DNA of 64,000 bases from JBEKHT01 sp050012135 (GTDB lineage Bacteria > Chloroflexota > Anaerolineae > Anaerolineales > RBG-16-64-43): NCBI GenBank assembly GCA_050012135.1, contig JBEKHT010000005.1, positions 1 to 64,000 on the forward strand, written 5' to 3'. Each line of letters opens with the position of its first letter. Position 1 is the stretch's first letter. Position numbers and translations under genes: made by a program. The notes under the pieces were generated by a model that ran no database searches, was not told the DNA's origin, and saw only the letters and a program-made list of their open reading frames with translations. Positions 34,901 through 43,580 of this stretch are shown one piece after another.

Positions 34901-35181
34901 GCCACCAGTCCTGCGAGGGGCCCAGGGGGGGTCAGGGGAATACCCGGCAAGGTAGGCAGACCAGCCACCGGGATGCGCACGACGGCGACACCTGCCAAGC
35001 CTGCGGCGAGAATTGCAAGAACCAGCCAAAGGCCCCTCTGAGCCCGCCCGAGATTCCTGGCGTCAGGCAGCGACTGAATGGAGGCGATCGCCAGGAGGAG
35101 AGCAAAGAAAAGGAGAATCGGAAGTTGGAAGGGCAGGATCGGGATCTGGGGGATCCCCTGGAGCCAGAATTCAAAGGTCAT
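31939..35181 (-). CDS. Large multidomain membrane sensor histidine kinase
   Basis: This 1080-residue kinase begins with about seven hydrophobic helices (residues 15-245), then one more helix and an extracytoplasmic Cache-like region (about 290-510), a further helix and a HAMP linker (540-590). A GAF domain (610-750) and PAS domain (760-850) precede the HisKA region with VHTVSHDLRRPL and a HATPase with NLMDNAIRFN, VQDTGSGIA and GWGLGLAIVKS. It should sense an external signal and phosphorylate a regulator. A receiver-ATPase gene begins 199 bases away on the opposite strand and is the closest candidate partner. Confidence 0.9.
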   Translation of the reverse strand: MTFEFWLQGIPQIPILPFQLPILLFFALLLAIASIQSLPDARNLGRAQRGLWLVLAILAAGLAGVAVVRIPVAGLPTLPGIPLTPPGPLAGLVAVVPIALGAGFLGPLPAITLGLIVGGERAVLDTHQALTLLEYSLVAWSVAWFLRQDYAGRFFAFLRLPIGACLGSVPFALVLRLLTDYGYARGDLVVSTDFVLSRLPGHMLAVVIEFAAGGLIAQGLRLLLGRYWPVPSRIRPAWFQRSLVWHLSLWLTLPLALMAVLILAATITQSRVQAEDALLEQVRLASQGAGSALSVSLMTGQTLLQQMGNDVLRLQGSPDVLQSYLSDRLQQPAYFQQLAYLTNSNHVVAVYPSLPDPLCGELGENQGCQQALKGAAWLGWTDMQGSDNPWLSMIQPVLGSQGQVLGFLIGRTSLEINPLLSPVRASFQWISGSQGLLLDAQGNVLYPAQAEPWIEQNAVGHDEQGGSWYLDTTSDGRRRLSYLSPMSYPNWEVAIRVPEENAFRVSLGVGTRVGLLILLVTVMTQLLVMLIAQRITQPLRGLVRAAEGIAAGDLDRRVEVQGEDEFGVLGRAFETMQHNLKRQARDQDLLLRASQAVASQLDLQEACRAILQGALAASGAGGARVVLVSSPASASGYREFSQGDLAEKMASLDEYVVSLVRERSPWAVGNLGREGNLFPSYFTAQLGALLAFRLMQSDRFYGALWLAFAQPQVFDQSTLDLLAGLASQAAVAASNARLLEASEGGRQRLEAILSAIPDGVLMTDADGRLLFSNAAARELLGTPLPETGQVLLEHGALAGLSKVLRGSAPGGGNLEMPGADGRRLLVSVGTVPGTGSGSLGQVCLIQDVTRFKQLEDLKSEFVHTVSHDLRRPLTQIGGLANMLEVLGPVNSAQQEYIGRIRAAVQNTTRLVEDLLDLSRIERGVEAKREAVEIRELVVRVVEDFRSEAGSRGVQVAVSLPDQLPKIQADAALLERALGNLMDNAIRFNRAGGSVQVRAEVRDQQMLIAVQDTGSGIAPADQGRIFERFYHARNRDPSSPPGWGLGLAIVKSIADWHQGRVWVESQLGKGSTFYLSLPLLG

Positions 35182-35322
35182 GGCAATCCCAGGTGCAAGC
35201 CGTGTGCCGCTGCGCTGCGACTACCTCGGTTGGCCAAGCGGGAGGGCATTTCAGACAGACCGGAGGCATTTCGTTCTTGGAAGATTATATGCCAAGGACG
35301 GCAAGGCAATAGCCCCTGAAAC

Positions 35323-35351
35323 TTGTCTGGCCTCAGTGAATGTGCTAGACT
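35323..35351 (+). promoter_or_regulatory. Promoter of the receiver-ATPase operon
   Basis: TTGTCT (35323-35328), a 17-base spacer and TAGACT (35346-35351) give a start about 23 bases before the ATG, with a GGGAGG ribosome site between. Confidence 0.6.
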
Positions 35352-35380
35352 GGGTTGCTGCGCGCGGGAGGCCTTGGCGA

Positions 35381-36523
35381 ATGCCCGAGAAGATCCTGAT
35401 CGTGGACGATGATTTAGACACGCTCAAGCTCGTTGGGATGATGCTGCAGCGGCGCGGCTATTCCATCGTGGCCGCGGTCAACGGGACCCAGGCGCTCAGC
35501 AAGGCCGCCAGTGAGCGTCCGGATCTCATCCTGCTCGATGTCATGATGCCGGATCTGGACGGATTCGAGGTCTGCCGCCGCCTGCGGGCGGATCCCCTTT
35601 TCGCTTCCGTTCCGATCCTGATGTTCACCGCCAAGGCCCAGGTCGATGACAAGGTCCAGGGTTTTGACGCGGGCGCGGATGACTACTTGCCCAAGCCCAC
35701 TCACCCCGCGGAGCTTCTGGCGCACGTGAAGGCCTTGCTGGGAAGATCGAAACCTGCGGCAACGGTCGCGCCCAGCCAGCGAGCGAGGATTCTGGCCTTC
35801 ATTGGGGCCAAGGGGGGGTTGGGCACGACCACCCTGGCTGTCAATCTGGCCGTCCTCTTGGCCAACAAGAGACATGACGTCATCCTCTGCGAAATCCGGC
35901 CGGGACAAGCGATCGGCTCGTTCCTGCTGGGAATCAACCGCCCCTCCGGCTTGACGGCCTTGCTCCAGAAGCCTCGAGACGAACTGGATGCCCGGACCAT
36001 CGAAAAGGAGATTGTCGTCCACTCCAGTGGCGCCCGTTTCCTCCTGGGCTCGGCCGATCCGCACGACTACGCGCTGCTGAAGGAAACAGATCGCTTGGAG
36101 ATGATCATCCGCCGATTGGCGATGATGACGCGTTTCTTGCTGTTGGACCTGGGCAGCGGCTTCTCTCTTTCAGCGCTGCGGATTCTGCCCCTGGCGGACC
36201 AGATTCTCGTGCTTCTGGAGCCGGTGCGCTACACGGTGCTCATGGCTCGTTCCCTTATGGCCGACCTGGAGGCGGCCGGTGTGTCTCGGAACAAGGTCGA
36301 TTTCGTGCTAGCCAACCGGGAGCGCTCGAGCCTGCAAATGGCGCGCTCCAAGATTGAAGAGATGATTGGAAAGCCAGCCCTGGGAAGCATTACCCCCGCC
36401 CCGGAACTGGCCTTTCAATCGGCAGAGAATGGGGTTCCCCTGGTGCTGCACGATCCCAACGCTCTCATCTCCGATCAAATGCGGCAGCTCGCCGACCGCT
36501 TGGCAAGCAAAGCGCTTGCATGA
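35381..36523 (+). CDS. Receiver domain fused to a CpaE/MinD-like ATPase
   Basis: The 380-residue protein has a receiver domain (residues 3-120; IVDDD, phosphoacceptor in LLDVMMPDLDG, PKPTHP lysine) joined to a ParA/MinD-type P-loop domain (about 135-375). Its deviant Walker A reads GAKGGLGTTTLA, with TTT in place of the usual KTT/KST, as in CpaE/TadZ proteins. The Walker B-like stretch is FLLLDLGSG. Such proteins place pili or complexes at cell sites. No Tad pilus genes are here. The longer frame upstream is non-coding. It overlaps the sirtuin gene by ATGA. Confidence 0.88.
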   Translation: MPEKILIVDDDLDTLKLVGMMLQRRGYSIVAAVNGTQALSKAASERPDLILLDVMMPDLDGFEVCRRLRADPLFASVPILMFTAKAQVDDKVQGFDAGADDYLPKPTHPAELLAHVKALLGRSKPAATVAPSQRARILAFIGAKGGLGTTTLAVNLAVLLANKRHDVILCEIRPGQAIGSFLLGINRPSGLTALLQKPRDELDARTIEKEIVVHSSGARFLLGSADPHDYALLKETDRLEMIIRRLAMMTRFLLLDLGSGFSLSALRILPLADQILVLLEPVRYTVLMARSLMADLEAAGVSRNKVDFVLANRERSSLQMARSKIEEMIGKPALGSITPAPELAFQSAENGVPLVLHDPNALISDQMRQLADRLASKALA

Positions 36524-37311
36524 CCCTCGACTCGAATGCCTGCGGCGATGTCCCCCAAGCCCTCCAGCTTGCCCGGGAATTGATCCTCTCCTCGCCCTAC
36601 ACCGTAGCTCTGACGGGTGCAGGCATCTCGACCCCTTCGGGGATTCCGGATTTCCGAAGCCCGGGGTCGGGTTTGTGGGAGCGGGTCGACCCGATGGAAG
36701 TAGCCTCGCAGACCGTCTTTCGCTACCATCCGGAACGTTTCTACGACTGGATACGCCCGCTGGCGCAGGGCTGGATGAACTCGAGACCCAATCCCGCGCA
36801 TCGGGCTCTGGCCCACCTGGAGAAAGCCGGGCGCCTGCAATGCGTCGTTACCCAGAACATTGATGACCTGCACCAGAAGGCTGGCTCGTCCCGCATCCTT
36901 CAGATCCACGGGAATCTCCAGGAAGCCACCTGCATCAGCTGCTACCAGCTCTGTTGCTCCGATGTGATCAGGCGTTGGCTGCGCGAGCCGACCGGCGTGC
37001 CGCGCTGCGAGATCTGCGGCGGGGTCCTCAAACCGAATGTCATCCTCTTTGGAGAACAGCTTTCCCAGCCCCTTCTCCAGCAAGCCCGTCAGGAATTCCG
37101 CAAGGCCCGTCTCGCGCTGGTCGTCGGTTCATCCCTGGAGGTGACTCCGGCGGCGACGCTGCCTCTGGAAGCACTTCAGCATGGCGCTCACTTGATTATC
37201 GTCAATCGCCTCCCCACCTACCTAGACTCTCGGGCGGACGTCGTCTTCCGGGAGGACGTGGCCGAGGTCCTTCCCAAGCTCTCCGATGAGATTCTCCATG
37301 TCGCTCTTTGA
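36520..37311 (+). CDS. Sir2-family NAD-dependent protein deacylase
   Basis: The 263-residue sirtuin removes acyl groups from lysines using NAD. It has GAGISTPSGIPDFRS, the TQNIDDLHQKAG segment, the catalytic histidine in IHGN, and two zinc cysteine pairs (CISC and CEIC). The PNVILFGEQ and VVGSSLEVTPAA motifs complete the nucleotide site. Its placement between a receiver-ATPase and a histidine kinase, with overlaps on both sides, is unusual and suggests it acts on a component of that signalling chain or on shared targets such as acetyl-CoA synthetase. The target is not known. Confidence 0.93.
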   Translation: MTLDSNACGDVPQALQLARELILSSPYTVALTGAGISTPSGIPDFRSPGSGLWERVDPMEVASQTVFRYHPERFYDWIRPLAQGWMNSRPNPAHRALAHLEKAGRLQCVVTQNIDDLHQKAGSSRILQIHGNLQEATCISCYQLCCSDVIRRWLREPTGVPRCEICGGVLKPNVILFGEQLSQPLLQQARQEFRKARLALVVGSSLEVTPAATLPLEALQHGAHLIIVNRLPTYLDSRADVVFREDVAEVLPKLSDEILHVAL

Positions 37312-38608
37312 GAGTCGTCCCGTGGGCCCTGACACTGCGGCCCGCAACTACCCCGAGCTGTTGCGGCGCTACGTCCTCCTGCTCGACTTGGTGCGAGACC
37401 TCAGCTCCGCCCTGCACCTCAGCGACCTGCTTGAGAGGGTAGCCCTGGCGGCCACTCGCCTGCTGGAATGCGAGGGAGCGGCCGTCCTGCTCCTGGAGCC
37501 TCTCTCCGGGGATTTGCATGTGGAGGCCACGACCCATCCGGGCCTGGCCGTGCTTCGCATCCGGGAGGTTCCGCCGGATCGAAGTCTAGCAGGCATGGCG
37601 ATCGCCTCCGGGGAGCCGCTGGTCATGGGCGCCGAGGGCATTACCCGGGCCGTGGAAAGCGGCCCGGTGCCCTACGAGCTGGCCCTGCTCGCCCCGAACG
37701 TTCCAAGCGCCTTCATCGGGGTGCCGCTGGAAGGGAAGGTCCAAAAGATTGGGGTCCTGGAAGTGTTCTCCCGGGAATCCCAAGGGTTCACTCCCGAGGA
37801 TGTGGCGGCGCTGCAAGCCCTGGCGGGCCAGGCCGCGGTGGCCATCGAGAGCATGAGGCTTTTCGAGCAGAGCGACCTCATCACCGAACTCGTGCACGAG
37901 ATTCGGACGCCTCTCACCGCCTTGGAAACCGCAGCGGCTCTGCTGGAGCGCTCGGACTTGAGGGAAACGCAGCGCAACTCGGTGCTCGGCACACTTCGCC
38001 ATGAGATCCAGCGGTTGGTGGAACTCACCGATGAGTACCTTGACCTGGCCCGGCTGGAATCAGGGCGCAACCGCTACCAGCCGGAACGCTTCCAACTTGG
38101 CCCGCTGCTGTCCGAATGCGCCGAGATCGTGACCCCCCTCATGCATGCCCAGGAACTGCGATTTGTCCGCCAATTCGAGGCCGAGCCGCTCGAGCTTTTT
38201 GCGGACCGAGCGAGGATCAAGCAGGTGGTGCTCAATCTGCTTTCAAATGCCGTGAAATACAACCAGCCCAACGGTCTGGTGCTCCTGCGGGCACGACGCG
38301 TAAGCGCCCTCTCCGAAGGCGAGGCCGATCAGGCTTGTATCGAGGTCACCGACTCCGGCCTGGGAATTGCGGAAGACAGCATGGGACACATCTTTGAAAG
38401 GTTCTTTCGCGGCCAGGTTGGCGAGTCGCGAGCGCCTGGCTCGGGATTGGGGCTGTACATCGCACGCCATATTGTCGAGAGTCACCGGGGCCGGATCGAT
38501 GTGACCAGCAAGCTGGGAGAAGGGACCACCTTCACCATTTGCCTGCCGGTGGCACCCCTGGCCGGAGTCCGGCCGGCCGGGGCTCAGCGCTCCATCCTGG
38601 AGCGCTGA
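37298..38608 (+). CDS. GAF-domain sensor histidine kinase
   Basis: This 436-residue soluble kinase has a GAF domain (about residues 25-175), a HisKA region with LVHEIRTPLTALE carrying the phosphorylated histidine, and a HATPase domain with VLNLLSNAVKYN, VTDSGLGIAED and SGLGLYIARHIVESH. There are no membrane helices, so it senses something inside the cell. The gene overlaps the sirtuin by 14 bases, with ATG 37298 or ATG 37286 as the start. The receiver-ATPase two genes upstream is a likely phosphate acceptor. Confidence 0.9.
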   Translation: MSLFESRPVGPDTAARNYPELLRRYVLLLDLVRDLSSALHLSDLLERVALAATRLLECEGAAVLLLEPLSGDLHVEATTHPGLAVLRIREVPPDRSLAGMAIASGEPLVMGAEGITRAVESGPVPYELALLAPNVPSAFIGVPLEGKVQKIGVLEVFSRESQGFTPEDVAALQALAGQAAVAIESMRLFEQSDLITELVHEIRTPLTALETAAALLERSDLRETQRNSVLGTLRHEIQRLVELTDEYLDLARLESGRNRYQPERFQLGPLLSECAEIVTPLMHAQELRFVRQFEAEPLELFADRARIKQVVLNLLSNAVKYNQPNGLVLLRARRVSALSEGEADQACIEVTDSGLGIAEDSMGHIFERFFRGQVGESRAPGSGLGLYIARHIVESHRGRIDVTSKLGEGTTFTICLPVAPLAGVRPAGAQRSILER

Positions 38609-38630
38609 CCCTCTCCGGGATCCAATTGGG

Positions 38631-40064
38631 CTAACGGCCTGGCAAGGGATCCGGCGCCTGCGCGGGGGGGAGGTATTTCTCGACGGCCCAGCCTCCCGCC
38701 CGGAGCAACTGCGGGGTGACCGCCGGATCCTCGGGCCGGATCCGAAGCGGATTGGTGCCTTGCAATGCGCTGAGGACGTCCCCCATGGCGTCGCCCAGGT
38801 AGACCGGGACACGCAGTTGTCTTGCCAATTCAAGGGGAGAAACGTCGTCCAGGCTCAAGGCTTGCGGATGGTCAAACATGCGTCTGGGCAGCACCAGGAA
38901 CTCTCCGGGATCACCACCCCCCAGCGCCTGGACGACCTCCCGGCCCATCAGCAGCCCGGCAACCGTGACCGTGGGCCCCAGTCGATCATTCGCCACCCCG
39001 ACCACCTCGAGCGCCGTGCCGGCCAGGTGATTGAATTCCCCCGCCGCTTTCTCGAGAATCGGCGCGAACAGCGCGCCGGTTACCAGTGTGGCGCGACGGC
39101 CCCTCAGCTTCCCTGACCCCCTGCGCACCTCCGCCCGAATCGACTCCCACTCGTTGAGAAAGTCTCTCACCATGCCCATTCCGTTTTCGCGTAAGTCCAG
39201 GTTCTCGTAGTACGCCTCGGGGGGAATGGCACGATCAGAGACCAAGTACCATTCATCCGTGAGAAAGGCAAAACGAGAACCCAACTCAGCCAGGAACTCT
39301 CGCTGTCGAGCCTCCACTTGGTCCAGAATGGCCAGAGATTCTGCTGAAGTGAAGGGCCGATGACCATACTTGTGATGGCGCGTCAGCCCCACGGGCACCA
39401 CCGAACAGGACCGCACCCCCGGGTAGTACCGGGCCAGATCGCTGAGCGACCGATCCAGGTGCTCCCCGTCATTCCGGCCTGGAACGAGAACTAGCTGAGC
39501 ATGTAACTCGATCCCTTCTTGGACGAGAAAACGGATTTGGTCGAGAATATCGGGGGCAGAAGGGTTGGCCAGGCAAGCCCGTCGCAACTCGAGTTCGGTC
39601 GCGTGGACGGAGACATACAAGGGCGAGAGGTGCTGCTCAACGATGCGCTTCCAATCTCTCGCCTTCAGATTGGTGAGGGTCACGAAATGTCCGAAGAGAA
39701 ACGAGTAGCGGTAATCGTCGTCCTTGATATACAGGGTGCGCCGCATGTGCGGCGCGGTCTGCAGCACAAAGCAAAAAGGACAAAGGTTGTTGCAGCGGCG
39801 GATATCGATGTCGAAGGTCGGGTGGTCGAATTCCAGGCCGAGGCTTTCCCCGGGCCGACGGTCCCCCTCCGCACGCCGCGAGGTTCCTGCGCGATACCAA
39901 ACCAACTCCACCCGGTCTTCTGCAGCATAGAACTGGACATCCAAGACGTCCTCGACCGGGTGGCCATTGACCTCCGATAGCAAGTCGCCTGGTTCCATCC
40001 CCAGGCGTTTCCCCAGGCTGCCTTCCTCTACTGCCAGGACTCTGCCCATCACCTGGTCAGGCAC
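38631..40064 (-). CDS. DUF512 radical-SAM/PDZ protein
   Basis: The 477-residue protein starts with a PDZ-like domain (residues 5-60, KRLGMEPGDLLSEVNG). It continues with a radical-SAM core whose cluster cysteines are in CNNLCPFC, a C-x3-C-x2-C spacing, and ends with the DUF512 domain. This domain order defines a conserved family of unknown reaction. Family members are often encoded beside cytidylate kinase, acyltransferase or the GTPase Der, and PlsC and Cmk are indeed just upstream. The start is GTG 40064 with an AAGG site. The substrate is unknown. Confidence 0.9.
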   Translation of the reverse strand: MPDQVMGRVLAVEEGSLGKRLGMEPGDLLSEVNGHPVEDVLDVQFYAAEDRVELVWYRAGTSRRAEGDRRPGESLGLEFDHPTFDIDIRRCNNLCPFCFVLQTAPHMRRTLYIKDDDYRYSFLFGHFVTLTNLKARDWKRIVEQHLSPLYVSVHATELELRRACLANPSAPDILDQIRFLVQEGIELHAQLVLVPGRNDGEHLDRSLSDLARYYPGVRSCSVVPVGLTRHHKYGHRPFTSAESLAILDQVEARQREFLAELGSRFAFLTDEWYLVSDRAIPPEAYYENLDLRENGMGMVRDFLNEWESIRAEVRRGSGKLRGRRATLVTGALFAPILEKAAGEFNHLAGTALEVVGVANDRLGPTVTVAGLLMGREVVQALGGGDPGEFLVLPRRMFDHPQALSLDDVSPLELARQLRVPVYLGDAMGDVLSALQGTNPLRIRPEDPAVTPQLLRAGGWAVEKYLPPAQAPDPLPGR

Positions 40065-40199
40065 AATTCAGCCTTCTTTCCAATGAGAATACGGTCCGCA
40101 GGCGACAGGCCAGCGCAGAGATGGCTCCTTTCTAAGGAGTCCAATCGGGTCCGGAAACGGAAACGCGGGCTCATCCCTCCGAGGGCGGTGGGCTCGGCC

Positions 40200-40940
40200 T
40201 CAGAGAAGGGTGAGATGCTTGGGAAGGGATGGGTCGCTGGCGGCATAAACCCCCCTTCGAGAAGGAGGAAGCATCGCAGCCACCTGACCCATCGCCTCGT
40301 CTGTCATTTCCCGCAGTTGCTCGCGAAGCGACTCGCCCGGCGCGGCGTGCAATCGAAACGGCCGCCCGAACGTGATCTGGGCTCCCCCTCCAGCCCAGCG
40401 CCTGGGGTCCAGGGAGGGGTATCCCACCGTTCCGTCGATCGAGACCGGGACGACGGGGGCGCCCGAGCGGATGGCCAGGAAGGCCATGCCTTCCTTTGCC
40501 TGTTGCAGAGCCGGGCCTCTATGGCCTTCGGGAGCAACCAGGACGATCTCTCCCGCCTCCAGCACTTCCAGCGCCATGGCCAACGCCCGCCGATCCACCT
40601 CGAAGCGTCGGACCGGGATGACCCCGTAAAGCTTGGGGAAGAGGCCAATGACCGGAAGGCTGTACACCTCGATCTTTGCCAAGGGTACAACCAGCCTTGG
40701 GACCACGGCCATGACGACCAGCGGGTCCACGAAGGCAATATGGTTAATCATGAGGATCGCCGGGCCGGAGGCAGGAATGTTCTGCAACCCCTCGACGCGC
40801 TCGAGACGAATGAGCATCCGGCACGCAAAGTTTCTCAGCAGGAAGTGCAGGACGGTCCGGATCGGTACGTAGCGGGCATGGTCATACGGGCGCCCCCCCC
40901 ATGCAAAGCGCCTTTTCCCTAAGATCGCTGCCTGATTCAC
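40200..40940 (-). CDS. plsC: 1-Acylglycerol-3-phosphate O-acyltransferase
   Basis: The 246-residue membrane-associated enzyme adds the second acyl chain in phosphatidic acid synthesis. The catalytic H-x4-D is in MINHIAFVDP, and the substrate-binding motif is APEGHRG where EGTR is usual. Hydrophobic segments flank the first motif. The start is GTG 40940 with GGGAG upstream, 44 bases after the cmk stop. The cmk-plsC order is common in bacteria. The DUF512 gene follows downstream. Confidence 0.92.
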   Translation of the reverse strand: MNQAAILGKRRFAWGGRPYDHARYVPIRTVLHFLLRNFACRMLIRLERVEGLQNIPASGPAILMINHIAFVDPLVVMAVVPRLVVPLAKIEVYSLPVIGLFPKLYGVIPVRRFEVDRRALAMALEVLEAGEIVLVAPEGHRGPALQQAKEGMAFLAIRSGAPVVPVSIDGTVGYPSLDPRRWAGGGAQITFGRPFRLHAAPGESLREQLREMTDEAMGQVAAMLPPSRRGVYAASDPSLPKHLTLL

Positions 40941-40984
40941 GCCAATAACTCCCTATCCGCACCTGGTGTTGGCGCCCGGACGGC

Positions 40985-41743
40985 TCAGCCTTTCGCCTGG
41001 CCAGACGGCTGCGAGCCCTCTGTGGCTTTTCCTGCCCGCCCCGGCTGGGCAGGCCCTGTGGAGACCAAAGCCTCCACCAGCTCATAGACCTCTTGGACAT
41101 TGAGCCGGGTGGAGTCGATATAGAGGGCATCTTCCGCTGCCCGCAGAGGGGCCACCGAGCGCCCCGAGTCGATCCGATCCCGTTCCGCCAGCGAACTGCG
41201 CACCTCTTCCAGCGCGGGAGCCGAGCCTCGGGCCTTGAGCTCAGCGTGGCGGCGCCTCGCGCGTTCCTCCAAAGAGGCGTCCAGGAAAATCTTCAGATCC
41301 GCCTCCGGCAGAACCACCGTCCCAATGTCTCGCCCGACCATCACCACGCGCCCACGCAGGCCGATGCGGCGTTGTTGAGCCGAGAGCGCCCGGCGGACCC
41401 CCGCGAAGACGGACACGGGGGAGACGAGCTGATCCACCTGCTCCGACCGAATCAGCCAGGTCACATCTTCCCCATCCAACAGGACCGTGCAAGGTCTGCC
41501 ATCCTTCTCGCTTGGAGCACGAACGTCAATCGTGATTCGCTCGGCCAGCTCCGTCAGATTCGCCTCGTCCGAGGTTGACAGTCCCTTGCGCATGGCGGCC
41601 AAGGTGAGGGCGCGGTACATCACACCGGTGTCAAAATAGAGGTACCCGAGATGCTCTGCCAAGCGACGGGCAAGCGTGGTCTTGCCGGAGGCTGCCGTCC
41701 CGTCGATCGCGATGATTCCGGAGTCTCTTACCCCCCTTGCCAT
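40985..41743 (-). CDS. cmk: Cytidylate kinase
   Basis: The 252-residue enzyme phosphorylates CMP and dCMP. It has the P-loop AIDGTAASGKTTLARRLA, then YFDTGVMYRALTLAA, the VVMVGRDIGTVV motif and LDASLEERARRR followed by RDRIDSGRSVAPL, all typical. The last ~25 residues form a flexible tail (PAQPGRAGKATEG) beyond the family end. I chose ATG 41743, since sequence further upstream overlaps the next gene. It sits 19 bases downstream of the glycosylation cluster on the same strand. Confidence 0.95.
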   Translation of the reverse strand: MARGVRDSGIIAIDGTAASGKTTLARRLAEHLGYLYFDTGVMYRALTLAAMRKGLSTSDEANLTELAERITIDVRAPSEKDGRPCTVLLDGEDVTWLIRSEQVDQLVSPVSVFAGVRRALSAQQRRIGLRGRVVMVGRDIGTVVLPEADLKIFLDASLEERARRRHAELKARGSAPALEEVRSSLAERDRIDSGRSVAPLRAAEDALYIDSTRLNVQEVYELVEALVSTGPAQPGRAGKATEGSQPSGQAKG

Positions 41744-41762
41744 GCCTGTCTCGGCTGCTGCC

Positions 41763-43577
41763 TTACCCCTTTCCGGCGTCCGGGTTCTCCACATCTTGGC
41801 GAACCCACAAGATGACCCGCTCGGCTCGTGTTGGACCCATTCGGTAGATCCACCAGGCAAACAAATCCGGGGGGAAATCGGTCCAGGCCCGATATACTTG
41901 GACAGTGAAAGGCTCTCCCATGTAGGAGGCCGGGAAAGGCGGCGCAGGTTGATTTCCAGCCACCTCCATGGAGAGATACACCGCGGGGGCCGCACCTCCG
42001 CTCTGGACATCATAGGATGCCCTGGGGAACGATCGGAGCGCCCACCCCAGCGCACCGTCAGGATTGCCCGAGACCACGATGGGCAAGTCCTGAGCCGTGC
42101 CGGTCTGCCATTCCGAGATTTGCTGCAAGTTGCTCACCAGGAAGCTGAGTTGATTGGTCGTGGCAGACGGCCACCACAGTTCATTGGCTTCCCCCCGCCG
42201 GTTCAATCCGAGACCGGCCGCCGCTGAGATCTGGCCAACCAGGAGGAGAATCCCCACCGCCAACCCCAGGCCGGCGGCCGCGACACTCACGTTCTCGTTC
42301 CAACTCGTGGCAAAAAGGCCAGCGATGACGATCATGGCCAGGATCGCCACCGCGCCGACGCCAAGGCGAAGGGCCGCGGAGCTGTCCGGCACTCGTCCTC
42401 CCAAGACCGCGTGGCCGGCAAAGCTCTGCCAGGCGAAAACACCCAGCGCGAGGCTCACCATGACCTGGCCCCGGCTCGCCCAACGGCTGCGCGAGGCAGC
42501 GAACGCACCCAGGATTCGGTAGGCACCCTTGCCCGCCAAGAGCGCCATGGCAAAGATAACCCAGATCCCATCCGCCGGGGATCGCCCGGGACGAAAGAGC
42601 GACCAGGCCGCCCCGAGGGCAAAGAAAACCAGAAGCAGGGACCCGCCTCGACCCGGACGCTCGCTAAGTAGGATGACTGCCGCCGTGAGGCAACCGACAA
42701 ACGCAAGACCTTCATATCCCAGCAGCAGGAGAGCCATCTGGCCAATGGAATAGCTGCCCGGTTGAACCAGCTCGGCGGCCCATTTTTGGAGCCCTGAGGC
42801 GAATACCCCCAACCCGGCTGGGAAAATGAGTCCGCTAACGGCGATTGCGAAGGACAGGGCGCTGGCCACCCAAAAGCGCGACGATCGCCACAAGGTTGAG
42901 GCATCTTCCCGAAGGAGGGCCTCCCAGCCCTCGGCCGAAATCCTCACCTTGGCCAAGAGGGAAACGATCACGACCGACAGCAGGAGCAGCAGCAGTCCGG
43001 TCAGGCCATCCGCCCCGGCGGCCAACGCTATGCCCGCGCAAATCCCGGCCAGTCCGGGCCGCTTCGCCAGTTGTCCCTCCACGGCAAGCAGGAGCAGGAT
43101 GCCCACCGGGAGAAGCGCAAGGGTTGCACCCCCCGACAGGTGCGAGATCGCGGTGATCCCCGGGGAGAGCGCCAGCAGGAAAGAGGCCAGAATCGCTTCC
43201 GTCCTGGCCAAGACCTGTTTCATCCAGAGAGGAAGAAGGACCACGGCGCTCCCCGCCAGAGCGGGCCACAGCCGAGCCCAGAAGTTGCCCGCTCCGACGA
43301 CGAAAAACAAAGCCGCCGTGAGGACCGTGTACAGAGGGTTGAAGGCGCCTGCCCCTGCCGTGATCTGGCCTTGCGCCATGCGAAGAGCCACCCAGGCCTG
43401 GGCTGCCTCCGAATCGCTCAAAGAAGGCGCGGACAGGCCTGCAAATCGCAGCGCCAAAGCGCTGGCCATGGCCACCGCATACAGGGCGATCTCATGATCT
43501 CGGACAAACGCCTCGAGCGCTCCCGCGCCTTGCGGCCGCGGCTGGATCGGGGACCACGTTTGGCTCACTGCGTTCAT
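41763..43577 (-). CDS. GT39-like membrane glycosyltransferase (Agl23-like)
   Basis: The 604-residue protein has about 11-13 hydrophobic helices and an acidic pair in SLSDSEAAQAW in the first outside loop, where GT-C enzymes place their catalytic acid. The C-terminal ~120 residues are extracytoplasmic. It resembles the Agl23-type proteins found beside DUF2298 genes in Archaea and Chloroflexota. It would use a lipid-linked sugar outside the membrane. It lies three bases after the DUF2298 gene, so the two probably work as a pair. Donor and acceptor are unknown. Confidence 0.8.
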   Translation of the reverse strand: MNAVSQTWSPIQPRPQGAGALEAFVRDHEIALYAVAMASALALRFAGLSAPSLSDSEAAQAWVALRMAQGQITAGAGAFNPLYTVLTAALFFVVGAGNFWARLWPALAGSAVVLLPLWMKQVLARTEAILASFLLALSPGITAISHLSGGATLALLPVGILLLLAVEGQLAKRPGLAGICAGIALAAGADGLTGLLLLLLSVVIVSLLAKVRISAEGWEALLREDASTLWRSSRFWVASALSFAIAVSGLIFPAGLGVFASGLQKWAAELVQPGSYSIGQMALLLLGYEGLAFVGCLTAAVILLSERPGRGGSLLLVFFALGAAWSLFRPGRSPADGIWVIFAMALLAGKGAYRILGAFAASRSRWASRGQVMVSLALGVFAWQSFAGHAVLGGRVPDSSAALRLGVGAVAILAMIVIAGLFATSWNENVSVAAAGLGLAVGILLLVGQISAAAGLGLNRRGEANELWWPSATTNQLSFLVSNLQQISEWQTGTAQDLPIVVSGNPDGALGWALRSFPRASYDVQSGGAAPAVYLSMEVAGNQPAPPFPASYMGEPFTVQVYRAWTDFPPDLFAWWIYRMGPTRAERVILWVRQDVENPDAGKG

Positions 43578-43580
43578 GGG

